Shown in pieces: positions 10,231-21,700 of a stretch of 64,000 nucleotides of DNA. Source of the stretch: Aplidium turbinatum (Eukaryota; Chordata; Ascidiacea; Aplousobranchia; Polyclinidae); the NCBI GenBank assembly GCA_918807975.1, contig OU964918.1:6448001-6512000 (forward strand). Direction: 5' to 3'. A program made the position numbers and the translations under genes. The notes under the pieces are model-generated. The model ran no database searches, was not told the DNA's origin, and saw only the letters and a program-made list of their open reading frames with translations. Positions within the stretch are counted from its first letter, which is position 1. Each line of letters opens with the position of its first letter.

Positions 10231-11828
10231 TAGGGGAGAGTGGGGTTAGTTGGAAGGCGGAGTTAGTTGAAAAATGATAATTTTTTTAACTCTCCATAAC
10301 TTTTTTAAATATTTACTGCAAACATGTGAAGTAGTTTATAAAAAGACACAATCCATGTTAGTTTCGAATTGTTGAGTCAAGGTACACCAGTTTGGCTGAC
10401 AATTTTCTAGTTTCGAAGTAAATTTTTTGGCGTATTAAAAAACATCTCATGCGTCCATATCGTTAAAGATAGGCAGAAGTTTTTTGGTGTGTGTCAGCTG
10501 TAGGTGTTCTACAATAAGTTCTACATAATGTTCTACATAAACAAATTTTAGTTTAATGCACCATGCTTGAATATTTTAGGAAAATAGTTTGTCATATGCT
10601 AATGGGGCTAGTTGGAAAATAGTGGGTGGGGTTAGTTGGAAAATGTTTTGATAGCGGTATGACTATGTAGTATGTTACGAGTATATCGTCGTGGTATGAT
10701 AATAAGTAGTATAAGTTCCAATCTACTTGTTTTAAGCAGACATACATTGTAAAATTTTAATTTGAATAACTCGGAAGGTGCTATATATGCGGCATCGCAA
10801 GTTTTAACAATGCGTTTATTAAAAAAATGTTTTACGATGATTAGATGTAGAATAGGGTGGCTCGTTTTTGAACTTTTTTTTTCAAATTCTCTCGGGGTAG
10901 TGGGGAAATGGTGCCAATGTGTGAGAAAACAATCATGACAAAATGTGAAATTCGTAACAAATTGTCTTCAGCCTCCTCATGGGGCCCAAAAATCGAAAAA
11001 TGGGGTCAAAAACGCAATTTTTTTTAAAAATATTTTTAGTTTGGGTAGTTACAATATTGTTTAGATATATCTAATTAGCCTAAGAAAAAAAATTTGGAGT
11101 CATTTGAACTATTCCTTCAGCTTCCTCACAGCTTCTGAAAATTTTGATTTTGCTGAAAATTTTGCATTTTTATTTGTGGTTCCTAACTACAAACTTCGTC
11201 AGTGACGTTAATTCAAATAAAAGACGTAACTTTTTCCTACTAAATTAACCCAATTTCATTAAAAAATGACTCAACAGCTCAGGGCAGGTCTATAAAGAAA
11301 AATACAATGACGTTTTATAGCTGGCAAAATGTCTAACGCAATTATGTATCATGCAACCACCCACAAAAATGCAAAATTTTCAGCAAAATGGAAATTTTCA
11401 GAAGCTGTGAGGAAGCTGAAGGAATAGTTCAAATGAGTCCAAATTTTTTCTTAAGCTAATTAGATACAGTATATCTAAACAATATTGTATCTACCCGAAC
11501 AAAAAATATTTTTGAAAAAAAATCCGTTTTTGACCCCATTTTTCAATTTTTGGGCCCCATGAGGAGACTGAAGACAATTTTTTACGAATCTCAAATTTTG
11601 TCATCATTGTTTTCTCACTCATTGGCACCATTTCCCCACTACCCCGAGAGAATTTGAAAAAAAAGTTCAAAAACGAGCCACCCTAATATAGAATTCATTG
11701 CATTTTGATTTTAAAGTAAGTATCCTAAACGCCTATTTGCTTACAACCCCACGTAAATGTTTGTTGGTTGAAAAAAAAGTATCCAGTTCATTAGTGGGCA
11801 TTAAACTGACGTTTTTCAACTAACCCCA
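10231..11828. mobile_element. MITE-like repeat with TAGGGGAGAGTGGGG end, split by family A copy 2
   Basis: The left end reads TAGGGGAGAGTGGGGTTAG. The phrase GGGGTTAGTTGGAAAA and close variants recur inside (near 10604 and 10627), and the complement TTTTTCAACTAACCCCA closes the block near 11813-11829. No target duplication could be read, so the borders are approximate. There is no coding sequence. The 833 bp family A element sits in its middle and must be younger. Confidence 0.55.
10853..11685. mobile_element. Fold-back hAT-like MITE, family A copy 2
   Basis: It has the same TAGGGTGGCTCG ends and long complementary arms as the copy at 2830. The flanks are ATGTAGAA (10845-10852) and ATATAGAA (11686-11693), 7 of 8 matching. 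It is slightly longer than its sisters because of extra A/T runs. Non-coding. Confidence 0.9.
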
Positions 11829-12672
11829 GGCATGGGGTTAGTAAAAAAATCAATTGTATGTTTGTTTATTTTAAATTTTCATTAAAAGCTGAATTGACTC
11901 AATACTTATTTTTGGTTGTATGATAGAGGACACCATAGATGATAATTTAAGCAGCTTCAAGTTGTCAGGTTATGCACCAATTGCTTTAAATTTCACTTTA
12001 AAAAAAAACTTTCTGAAAAAAAAACTTTCCAGAAAAAAAAATTTGTCTATTAAATTAGACACATAGTCAGGGCCGGATTTACCAATAGGCTAGGCAGGCT
12101 GAAGCCTAGGGCCTCAAAGTCCAGGGGCCTCAAAATTCGGTTTCGAAGTTTGTAATTCTTTTAAAAATTTTACAAGTTTTACAAAGTTTTACAAAACCCT
12201 ACCTAAAGTATTATATAGGCGTATATCAAGCTTTTCAGGACAGAAAATTCTATACACAACTGGTTTCAACCAAGTTGTAAACAGTCATTATTACGTCGTT
12301 TGCATCATAATAAACCTCATATCCGAAGAGAAGTCGCCACAAAAAAAGAAAGAGTAAAACAAATATCCGACCAACGCCACCCTCTCTATGAACACAAACG
12401 TATTCCAACAAGACTCAAATCACGCAAGAGCTTCGTCAAAGTCGGCCCATTGGAACAGACAAGCGCGACAGCTACACGATTAGAAATGTGAACCTCTGAG
12501 CCCGATAGGACACAACATCCTACCATCCCAAGTCCTTCCGAAAGTCTTCAACAAACTCCCACCCTTGAGAGAAGAGAGTGGTCTTCTTCTTCGTTTGAAC
12601 CTTGTTCTTCGCCACTTCAAGGGTCGAGGGGCTCTGCCTTTTACCACCCTTGGGCAGTGGCGGCGACGCGGT

Positions 12673-13774
12673 CTAGATGTTTGGGCAGGTGTCCAGCAGC
12701 CATTGAATTGATTCGTCATCCAATTCACGCAGACCACGCGCACAATTTGGCGCATGGTAGATGGCGCAGTTACAGATGGTGTGGTCTACGGTTTGTTCCT
12801 CCATGCCACACTCACAGATCGCGGATGGAGCCATCCCCCATTTGTGCATGTTGAAGCGAAATAGTCCGACGCCAGTACGCAGGCAGTTGAGCCGCACCCA
12901 GGCCTTCCTTGGTAAATGCATTCCAGCTGGGTGGTGGCTGGTGTCGGAGATGAAACTTTGGAGTCTTGAGGAGTTCTTCTTCCACTCCGAGCTCCATTGG
13001 TGGTCCGCCCAGGTTGCCGCTTCAGCACTTTTCATCAGGAGTTGTGCGGCACGTACAAATCGGTGTCTCGATTTCAGTCGTCGAGGTTTCTCGTTCACAG
13101 ACTCGTAGAGACTTGAGTAGAGCAAGTGGTTGGGGTTCGTAGCTCGACGAGAGAGAGACAGGATGGCTTCTTCGCGACGAAGCTCAGCTGGTTGGATGCC
13201 TGCAAGGACAGGGAGATTTTCCGATGGTGTAGGTCGCAGGCATCCTGTCACAATACGCAAGGCGTCGTTTATGGCAGTGTCGATTTGATGGCAGTGGGCA
13301 CTGCGGCTCCAGACAGGTGCACAGTATTCTGCTGGAGCGTGAACTAGCGCGATGGTGGCAATGCGCAGGGTATCAACTCCGGCTCCCCAGCCAAAGCCGG
13401 CCAGACGCCTTAGCAAAGCTGTGCGTGTTGAGATCTTTTTGCGTAGTGACTCCAAATGTCGACGGTAAGTGAGCGACCTGTCCAGGACTACCCCTAGATA
13501 TTTAGGGTTTGGGCAGAAGGGCAGGGATTTTCCATTGGTGCTGATCTTGAGCTCACGCTTTGCTTCCCGGTTGTTTAAGTGGAAGGCTGTCGTCACTGTT
13601 TTGGTTTCGCTGAGCTTCAGTCTCCATCTCTGGAGGTATGCCGAAAGTGTCGACATGTCCTGGTTTAGAGTCCCTTCTAATGTTTCCCATTGATTCGACA
13701 AGTGTAGAATGGCCAAATCATCGGCATAGGCGTACTTTGCGGATGCCGTGATTGGCAAGTCGTGGGTGTAGATG
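12673..13774 (-). pseudogene. LINE reverse transcriptase, palm with YADD box to C-terminus
   Basis: This open frame of about 361 codons (from 13758) is the 3' half of LINE copy 2. It carries the catalytic YADD near its start, then RWRLKLSETKTVTTAFHL, GVVLDRSLTYRRHLESL and the conserved AEYCAPVWSRSAH region, and ends in the Cys/His knuckle and the NI stop. The start is simply the first Met after the MITE insertion, not a real protein start. The frame is otherwise unbroken, so this LINE copy is fairly young. Confidence 0.85.
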
Positions 13775-13778
13775 TTAA

Positions 13779-14402
13779 CCCTATTCGGACTAAGCTATTT
13801 TTGTGAGGTAATGGCCTAACGTGTGGACTTATTCCATCAACACTTTCATTTGCTAATAACTTTTGATATAAAAACGTTGCGATGTTGCTTTTTTCGCAAA
13901 GTTAAAGCAAAATTATTGACAAACTGGTTAAAATTTTAAGTGGATACACATACTCTACCAGTTTTTTGCTATTGCTTTTTTTCTAAAAGTAGTCATTTAT
14001 TTTTAAATTTTTCTGATGTCTCCGTCATAATCTCCTGAAATCGCTAATATCTTCGTTAAAGGCACACGGTCCAGTCATGCATGTAATCCGAAATGGTCAG
14101 TGGTCATGTAGGTAACGCAGTAAATCGTGGAAGGCACAAAACAATACAAATGTTTGCTAACTTGCTTGTACAAGATGATAAAGTTTTTCAGGTGACCAGG
14201 CAATTTTAGGAGTAGGGTGTCAAAAACTGCTGATAACTAAAAAAATATACCACATAAAAATGTCATTTTATTACTAAAACAAAGATGAATAATTTTTAGG
14301 AAAAGTCATAAAACTTCAGCTAATTTGAGCCAGTAACTTTTATGTAATCGATGAAAGTTTTAGGTATGGACGGAACCCATCCACCCGTTAGTCCGAATAG
14401 GG
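13779..14402. mobile_element. piggyBac-like MITE in LINE copy 2
   Basis: TTAA stands at 13775-13778 and 14403-14406. The ends CCCTATTCGGACTAA are perfect inverted repeats of at least 15 bp. A TTAA target and CCC- starts are the piggyBac hallmark. The insertion splits the LINE reading at the codons for Asn-Ile of LLFNIYTHD, and the LINE continues in register on the other side. It has no coding sequence. Confidence 0.9.
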
Positions 14403-14406
14403 TTAA

Positions 14407-15415
14407 ACAGAAGGGGGGCCAGGACAGATCCCTGAGGGACGTCATTCTTAAGGCGTCGTAACTTGCTTGATTTACCACTTCCGGTGGTGAGAGTAAAGCT
14501 TCCGTTGTAAACGAGCTCCATGATCATGCGGACCATGTGCCAGTCCGGGAGCAGGCGGAGCAATTTGCAGGTGAGGCCTTGGTGCCATACAGTGTCGTAT
14601 GCAGCTGTGAGGTCAAGAAACACAGCACCAGCCTTCTTCTTTGCCTCAAAGCAGTCTTCGATGTCTTGAGTCAAGAGAGTGACTTGGCCCACAGTAGATC
14701 TTCCATGTCGAAAACCAGCTTGCTCCCGGGGCAAGAGTGGGTCTATAATTGGTTCGACTCGAGTGTAGATTAGACGTTCCAAGATTTTAAAAGGGATGCA
14801 GAGAAAAGATATAGGTCGATAGCTCTTCGGATCCTCTTGTGGCTTATGAGGCTTAGGGATCGCGACTACTTTGGCTCGTCTCCAAATTTTAGGGATCTTG
14901 AGTTGGCATAAGCAGGAAGACAGGAATTTTCGCAGCCAAGACTTCATGGCGGTGACAGCATGGAGTACAAGTTCGGGGCAGATGTTATCGGGACCAGGGG
15001 CTTTACGGGTCTTAGTAGATTGTAGGGCAGCGGTGAACTCATCTGACGTAAACTCATCAGAGATGCTTTCCTCGTCTGGTGTTGGGATTTTCCAGAGATC
15101 AGACGTTTCCCTCTTTACAAGTTTGGAGAACTTGCGATCGCTTATTTTGTAGGTCCCATTTTTCACCAGTTCTGATGCGATGTTATTGGCAGTAACGGGG
15201 CATTGGCGGGAAGGGCGTGCTGAACGACCCGTAAGGTTATTGACAGTACTCCATGCTATCCGGCTAGAGTGTGTAAAGTCGACAGTGTTTTTCCATCGCT
15301 CTAGCCTCTTTGAGTCTAGCCGATCGAGCAGTTTTGTTGCGCTGAGGTAGAGGCAGCACCTGGTGAGGCACGACCATAAGAGCGGTACAAATTTTCGCAC
15401 TCTGAATCCCAGCAC
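14407..15415 (-). pseudogene. LINE reverse transcriptase, N-terminal half
   Basis: An open frame covers the linker and the first half of the reverse transcriptase of LINE copy 2. Blocks seen in order are KTRKAPGPDNICPELVL, IPKPHKPQEDPKSYRPISFL, EQAGFRHGRSTVGQ and FLDLTAAYDTVWH, then VPQGSVLAPLLFN, where the TTAA-type MITE begins. The endonuclease end (15420-15650) is in another frame, so at least one frameshift lies between them. Confidence 0.85.
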
Positions 15416-16099
15416 GGCGTGTAGTTCTTTCGGCAGCCGCGAGGGATAGCTTGTTTAGCTGCGGATTTGATATCACGGCAGAAGTCTTGGTAGGCCTCAT
15501 CCACGTTGGCGGTAGAAGGTGATGGTAGTTCCGCCACATTTTGATTGGTTATGAGGCTGTAGCGATTCCAATTGTCCTTTCTAAAGTTCCATCGCTTCAC
15601 TGGGGCACTTGGGATGGGAGAGACAAGCTTAGAGGCAGTGATGAGCGTGCTGCCTAAATATGGAGCCCGGTGCGGAGTCAGGAAAAATAAAAGCAATCTT
15701 TTCCAATGGAAGATGACTCCTGACCCAACGTGTGATTGCGGCCTAGACAATCAGACGATGAAGCACATCCTCACCAACTGCCCCTCAGCCCTTCATGTGA
15801 TGACAAAGACCTCAAAAACATCACAAACAATGCTCTTACCTGGCTCTGACACTGGCGTGACAAGCTATGAATGAATCATAATAAAGGCAATTATTACGCG
15901 CATTCTGCTGGAAGCTTCTATGTTAAAGTACCGTAGTCTTCTCTGCAAAAAACAGTATCGGTAGTTGACATCAGGGCTGCCACTCCTAGTGGTTTTTCGC
16001 TAGATCTAAGATAGTGGCTTTTGAAATAATCTAGTGGTCTATTGGTTTTCTTGGAGAATCTAGTGTTTTTTTTGTTTTTTTTTGAGAGTGGCAGCATCA

Positions 16100-16452
16100 A
16101 CTTTCCTTCTGTTGTTAACGAAGAAGATATAGATGATTTGCAAGAAGAATAGGGAGCGTTGCCTCAAGCGTGCAATGCTCTCCATGATAGTGATAACCTT
16201 AGCCCACCAGAGTTTTGGCTAAAACTGAAAATGGAAATGAAAAATGGAGACCTTTATGAAATTATGTGCAAGGAAAAAAATAACACTGCCTTTCCTAATG
16301 TGGAAGCAATATTAAGATTGTTTCTAAGTTTAGTGGTTACTAACTGCTCAGGAGAGAGATCTTTCTCAAGCCTCAAAAGCATTAAAAATAAACTGAGATC
16401 GACAATGTCTCAAGAAAGGTTGTCTGTCCGGACTGAGCAGTTTGTGCATTGA
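16100..16452 (+). pseudogene. hAT transposase, C-terminal dimerisation region
   Basis: The frame reads FPNVEAILRLFLSLVVTNCSGERSFSSLKSIKN then KLRSTMSQERL, the classic hAT C-terminal dimerisation block, and stops at 16450-16452. A stop (TAG at about 16150) separates it from a preceding NEEDIDDLQEE piece of the same reading. The rest of the enzyme has been lost or displaced by insertions. The minus-strand fragment at 61845-62348 belongs to the same type of transposase. Confidence 0.85.
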
Positions 16453-17036
16453 GAGTGACAAACTTAAACAGATAAATTTTGATGAACTTTTGCATGATTT
16501 TGCTTTGACGATGCTAGAAAAAAAATTGGTAGCCTATTCTTACTCTATTTGATGGCTGTAACTATTTCTTATATCCTCGTAAATAAACTTTATATTTATT
16601 GTAACGGTTGTTTGATCAAGGAAATTGAAATTAAAACTGCCTTAACTAGATTTTTTTTCTTTTAATTAAAAATTTGCACCCATGAATGTGGAAAATGAAA
16701 AGAAAGAAGAGTTTAATGCACTCGTATTTTCAACATTAAGCAATGACATGTGATGTTGTTTAGAGGGAAATTCTGAGCTCAAAAATATGGAGGGGCCTCA
16801 TAAATGGAATAGCCTAGGGCCTCACATGGTCTAAATCCGGCCCTGCACATAGTGTAATGGTGACTTTATGCGGGAAACTTTAAAGCAAGCAGTTATGGTA
16901 AACTGATTTGAAGTTTTTAGAAATCTTCAGTAGCAAACAGTGATTGATATAGCCTACTTGGATAGTTGAATAAAAAATGCGCATTCTCTCAATGAATGAT
17001 TATTTCCATTATTGCTTTTAACCAAACACTGTATAA

Positions 17037-17832
17037 TAGGGTGGCTCGTTTTTGAACTTTTTTTTAAATTTTCTCGGGGTAGTGGGGAAATTGTGCCAAT
17101 GAGTGAGAAAACAATCATGACAAATTTGAGATTCGTAACAAATTGTCTTCAGTCTCCTCATGGGGCCCAAAAATCGAAAAATTGAGTCAAAAACGCAATT
17201 TGTTTCAAAAATATTTTTAGTTTGGGTAGATACAATATTGTTTAGATATATCTAAATAACCTAAAAAAAAAATTGAAGTCATTTGAACTATTCCTTCAGC
17301 TTCCTCACAGCTTTTGAAAATTTTGATTTTGCTGAAAACTTCGCATTTTTATTTGTGGTTCCTAACTACAAATTTCGTCAGTGACGTAAATTCAAATAAA
17401 AGACGTAACTTTTTCCTACCAAATTAACCCAATATCATTAAAAAATGACGCAACAGCTCAGGGCAAGTCTATAAAGATAAATACATTGACGTTTTATAGC
17501 TGGCAAAATGTCTAACGCAATTATGCATCATGTAACCACCCATAAAAATGCGAAATTTTCAGAAGCTCTGAGGAAGCTGAAAGAATAGTTCAAATGACTC
17601 CAATTTTTTTTCTTAGACTAGTTAGATATATCTAAACAATATTGTATCTACCCGAACAAAAAATATTTTTGAAAAAAATCCGTTTTTGACCCAATTTTTG
17701 GGCCCCATCAGGAGGCTGAAGACAATTTTTTACGAATCTCAAATTTTGTCATGAGCGTTTTCTCACTCATTGGCACCATTTCCCCACTACCCCGAGAAAA
17801 TTTGAAAAAAAGTTCAAAAACGAGCCACCCTA
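17037..17832. mobile_element. Fold-back hAT-like MITE, family A copy 3
   Basis: It has the same ends and arms as the copies at 2830 and 10853. CTGTATAA flanks both sides exactly (17029-17036 and 17833-17840). The right arm is shorter near 17555 than in its sisters, where part of the inner repeat is missing. Confidence 0.9.
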
Positions 17833-17978
17833 CTGTATAATTTCTTTCACTTGTCAAGAGCGCAAGAGCAGTAGCGAGTGAAGTAAATCAGTCTTGAATT
17901 CAGATCAATCCATTGCAACTATGCTATCGATATATAGATAAATAGCTATGGATAAAATTTGCAGCCTATTAACAAAGA

Positions 17979-18178
17979 CCCTATCTTAATACGAGCTGTT
18001 TTCGTACGCGGAAAGCACGTCACGGGCTATCTTTGCACCGTGCTAATTAATCGCTAACAACCTGAGCTATGAAAATCACAGAGCCAAAATATTTTACAAG
18101 ATAATAGCCATGTGTATTGTGCTTATAGAAATTAAGTTTTTACCCAACAAATTTATTGAAATAAAGTGTTTACAAAAA
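17979..18178. mobile_element. Truncated piggyBac-like MITE, same family as 18856-19457
   Basis: It starts CCCTATCTTAATACGAGCTG and follows the inverted right end of the 18856-19457 element for about 200 bp, with scattered mismatches, then diverges into A-rich sequence. There is no second end and no TTAA pair. Just beyond, 18285-18347 ends GTAGTTTGGTGACCTCTG, a hAT-like right end without a partner. Confidence 0.7.
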
Positions 18179-18717
18179 TTTGCAAAAAAAATTTTACAAA
18201 AAAAATTTAAAACTTTACAAAAAGTTTGGTAACTTTTTTCCTTAACAGTTGTAGTGCAGCTGTTATTTCCGCAGCACGTGGCGAGCCGGATGAAATCAGT
18301 TCGCAGGCCGGTTCCGACCCGCGGACCGTAGTTTGGTGACCTCTGCTATACACGACGACGACGATATGATTATGGACAAAAAATTTACAAGTCGGCATAA
18401 AATTAGAATTATTGACTTTTTTTCTATCACAAGAAATTTCTTGACTATAATTGCTGATATCAAAACATAATTTCTGTCTTTCTTAACCTCAGTGTAGACA
18501 AAAAAAAATTAGGTCTATATAATTAAGAGGATAATTTGGGCCCGGTTCAAAAGAGACCTTGGCGCGCCAAATCAAGATACGTTTAAGAATACTCACCTTA
18601 TTGAAAGAATACTCAGTGGTTTCTCCAAGTTTGTGGACTCTTGAGAAGGTTTGAGGCCCCTAAAGTAATCAAAAAGTACTCCATGGACCTCCTTTCCAAC
18701 GTTACTCCTTATTTGTG

Positions 18718-19502
18718 GTGTGAGCTTCTGGGGCCGAGGTCTATTCTTTTATCATTTCAAATTCACGATGTTCCCGAACTATGCTGGATGGCTACTAGAG
18801 AGCACCCAGTCTTCGGTTTCATTATCCCAGACACGCAAACCTTCCACTCCGTTAACCCTATCTTAATACGACACGGGGTTTTATGAGGACGCCCCACTCT
18901 ATTAGTGAAATATTTCACAGAAGGAAATATCGTAGAAATGTGAAATTTCTTGCCTTTTAGTTTTTATGATTTGCGAATTTTCTAAACCTAAACTGGTTAT
19001 TTTTCTACCTTCCTGCCCTTCACAATAAGCATTTCGTCTCAGGTGACTAGACATTTTCGTGCAATGGTAGTTATATAAATGTTATTGATAGTGCAATATA
19101 AATGGTAGTGAAATTACTTTGAAGTGTAGAAACGTTCAAAAATGCCTTATATTAACTAGCAAAAGCAATTTTTTGTTTAGTTTAGTAATAATTCAAAAAT
19201 TTCAATTTTGAAGTTATTTTCAGAAAATTAGAATAAAAACCGACTTTCTGACGGTTTTTCATCTCAAACACTTTATTTCAATAAATTTGTTGAGTAAAAA
19301 TTTAATTTCTATGCCACAATACACATGGCTATTACCTTGTAAAATATTTTGGTTCTGTGATTTTCATAGCTCCCGTTATTAGCGATTAATTAGCACGGGG
19401 CCAAGATAGCCCGTGACGTGCTTTCCGCGTACGAAAACAGCTCGTATCAAGATAGGGTTAAGGGACTTGAACATGGTACAGTCATTGATAATGTGGTCTC
19501 GA
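18718..19502 (-). mobile_element. LINE 3' fragment (LINE copy 1 family), split by a TTAA-type MITE
   Basis: On the minus strand, 19502-19462 and 18851-18718 together match the knuckle-to-3' UTR part of LINE copy 1 (2310-2480): the ACCACATTATCAATGACTG coding stretch, GGAGTGGAAGGTTTGCGTGT and the CTCGGCCCCAGAAGCTCA 3' UTR. The two parts are separated by the MITE at 18856-19457. It is strongly 5' truncated, as LINE insertions commonly are. Confidence 0.85.
18856..19457. mobile_element. piggyBac-like MITE in a LINE fragment
   Basis: TTAA flanks both ends (18852-18855 and 19458-19461). The ends read CCCTATCTTAATACGA and, inverted, CCCTATCTTGATACGA. The LINE match continues without loss across the insertion. 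It is non-coding. A partial sister copy lies at 17979-18178. Confidence 0.9.
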
Positions 19503-20402
19503 GTCGAGAAACATAAAACATCACGTATCAAGTGACAAATCTTGTAACTTCCTTCTGGTTATAAGTTCTGCTTGTAGGTTAAATTATTTTGTAAACATTA
19601 TTATGTTTTACAATTGATTGAGCTTCGCTTTTAACAGCATGATCGTTCTTTAATTCACAATGTAGGTTTTAACGACCTGTTTTAGCCTGATGCTGCGAGT
19701 TCGCTGTGATAGTTGCAAATTGCACTAGCGTTCGGAACACTGTTCCTTAGTCATGTGATGATAGATGATGATAATAATTTTTAGTTAATTTTAGAATCAT
19801 TTTCAATGGGCAAGTCTTGGATGGCAACAACTGTAAAATAAAAGTTTAACCGAAAAGTTTGAACAACATCCAGTAAAGCTGAATTTTAATACACCCTCTT
19901 CTTTGGAGGTAGTCAGACATCACGCACTTTAGAAACCCCTGATTATGATAGGCAATGTTTTTAGCTTAACCCAATCTGGCATTCGTTCCAAAGATGTTTG
20001 AATAGCACACCGGAATTTTTAAGCCACCGTATTTAATGGTTTATAGCTAAGCCCCTAAATATTGCAAATTTGAGAAAATTAATATGCACATGGTCGAATG
20101 AATTTATTTTTGATTGTTGTTACGCTTGTAAGTAGGCTACTGTAGAATACCTACAGAAACCCACAATCGTCAGAGAATTGAAAATAGGTCTTAACACGAG
20201 TAGAGCTATTTGTACAAGTACGGTAATAATAATGTTATGGTTTTATTTATTGTCGCTCTACAACAGCTAATAACTTTTAGCGACAGGGCTCATTATTAAT
20301 TGATATCAGGTTTACGATGTTATCACATTATTACCCGACTCATTCTCATTGCGCTATGCAGGATAGAACACAATCGGTACCGTTTTTAAAGTCTTCGGTT
20401 TG
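19503..20402. other. Intron sequence, no gene seen
   Basis: AT-rich sequence without coding signal, clear inverted ends or tandem repeats. Nothing here could be assigned. Confidence 0.5.
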
Positions 20403-20478
20403 ACCCGACCTGGAATTGATCTCAGATCTACCAGCACCAGAGCCGAAGGCGAAACCACTCGGCCACTGAGCTGTGTAC
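20403..20478 (-). repeat. tRNA-derived SINE head
   Basis: On the minus strand the block reads AGCTCAGTGGCCGAGTGGTT, an A-box-like sequence, then GGCTCTGGTGCTGGTAGATC and a B-box-like CAATTCCAGGTCGGG. This is how a tRNA-derived SINE begins. The cloverleaf is not complete, so it is not a tRNA gene. The body to the left cannot be delimited. Confidence 0.5.
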
Positions 20479-21474
20479 AAGCAACACATCACTTGTGTAG
20501 TACGCACCTAGTCCTGGTGCAATAATCACAAACAACTCACAGCCACAGGGCGGCACGACGTAACCAAGCGCACGTGACTCAGTGCAATGCACTAACACTA
20601 AGGCAATAACCATAACGCAAAACTAACGTTACTGAGCTGTATCATTCCTCCCTTATAAATTAACACTTAGCAATAGAAAGAAGACATGACATTACACCAT
20701 AAACGTAGACTTACACGACACATGATCTCGTGTAAATACATTACAGCTGAAGGAGGGGATACTAACCAAGTATTTACAACTTAACATAGGCAACAATATA
20801 TAATGCATCTAACAGATCACTGTAATAATGCTCATATTAGAATTAGGGTCAGAAGCACATACGACTATCAAACGTATTGGCTAAGCTTGATAGAAATCAG
20901 GTTTGCATCTATTTCGAACAGGATAGCATCTCTGCGGGATAGCTTTACTATGCCCAGAGTGTTCGTTCGTATCAATCGGTTTAGACCAGGCATGTGCAAC
21001 CTTTTTACTAGCGGGCCAAGTATAAAACTTTGAATGATAACGCCGGCGCATAAATGTTTTTAGAAAAAAAATTAGTATCATTTTCTTATGAAAGTAGGTT
21101 ATTGCGTAAAAAACAAGCCCAAAATACGCAGGTCAACAGAAATTGGTGGTTTTTCACAAAGTTAAAAGTGATCTTTAAAAAAACAGATTCCACCAACGTC
21201 ATTTTCACGTGTATGTTGTTGCAAGGTTGTCATGAAACTAAAGATGATTTTATTCATAAAGTTTTAACCAACTTAAAATGCGGCCACCCCAACTCAAAAC
21301 ATACTAAAAATGAAGGCAGGTAGCTCACAACAACAAGCAACACAAAATAGAGAACAGCCAGAAGGAAAAAACACGCCAACAAAGTAATCATTAGAACAAA
21401 GAGCAGTACAGAAACAAAGTACGTAGAAATAACGTAAAACAATATATTATAACATTTACCCACTCTAAAAGGTA
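20479..21474. other. Intron sequence with one hAT-like end
   Basis: CAGGCATGTGCAACCTTTTT at about 20987, followed by GCGGGCC, looks like the left end of a hAT element; no matching right end was found. Short open frames here resemble nothing I know. Confidence 0.4.
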
Positions 21475-21700
21475 ATGGGATCCCCATATCTAACGGGAGG
21501 AACCCCTTTGGTGGACCTAGACGATCTTCTTGGATTTTCATTGGAAAGGCTTGATCGGGTTAGGTCACCAGTCGTTGTTGATTGCGGATTGATTGCTGGA
21601 TCACAGTCGATCGCTTGGTCGCGAACAACTTCTTCGACTTGATCGAAATTATTTCCCGGTGAAGCGCCACTGCAAGGTCTTTTCCTGGGGTCGCCAAACT
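21475..21700 (-). mobile_element. Fossil fragment of a Gypsy-like LTR retrotransposon, pol C-terminus
   Basis: A short minus-strand reading ends RRSSRSTKGVPPVRYGDP, closely like the RRSTRTRRPVVRYG end of the Gypsy element at 40.2 kb, so it is probably the extreme C-terminus of a related polyprotein. It is an isolated, broken fragment with no ends seen and probably old. Confidence 0.45.

Larger units (their letters stand above)
12587..15650 (-). mobile_element. LINE copy 2 (same family as LINE copy 1), minus strand, 5' truncated
   Basis: Reading on the minus strand, the tail end of an APE-type endonuclease is at about 15650-15420. A linker follows, then reverse transcriptase (YRPISFL, FLDLTAAYDTVWH, VPQGSVLAPLLFN) down to 14407, and after an inserted MITE the YADD box (13728-13717). 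The C-terminus has the knuckle CECGMEEQTVDHTICNC and a stop at 12673-12675. The 3' UTR ends in an AAG-type tail near 12597-12587. This is the most complete copy of the family in the window and the best reference for the others. It lacks most of the endonuclease and cannot retrotranspose. Confidence 0.88.
12270..15874 (+). mobile_element. LINE 3' fragment (+ strand), split by an opposite-strand LINE
   Basis: Two parts of one LINE C-terminus flank the minus-strand LINE. The left part, about 12300-12586, reads HPLYEHKRIPTRLKSRKSF with the later WTSEPDR-like region. The right part, about 15655-15874, reads NKSNLFQWKMTPDPTCDCG then NQTMKHILTNCP, the Cys/His knuckle that ends such proteins. The order and strand are as expected if one copy was interrupted. 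It is related to, but not the same family as, LINE copy 1. The 5' end is missing. Borders are approximate. Confidence 0.7.
12068..16845 (+). mobile_element. hAT element, outer layer of a four-deep nest
   Basis: The ends CAGGGCCGGATTTA and TAAATCCGGCCCTG are perfect inverted repeats of 14 bp. CACATAGT flanks both sides exactly (12060-12067 and 16846-16853). Sub-terminal GCCTAGGGCCTCA sequences also face each other. The element's own + strand transposase survives only as a C-terminal piece near 16100-16452. The rest is filled by two LINEs and a TTAA-type MITE, plus a small MITE-like stretch (about 15971-16097, starting CAGGGCTGCCACTCC). Confidence 0.92.
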
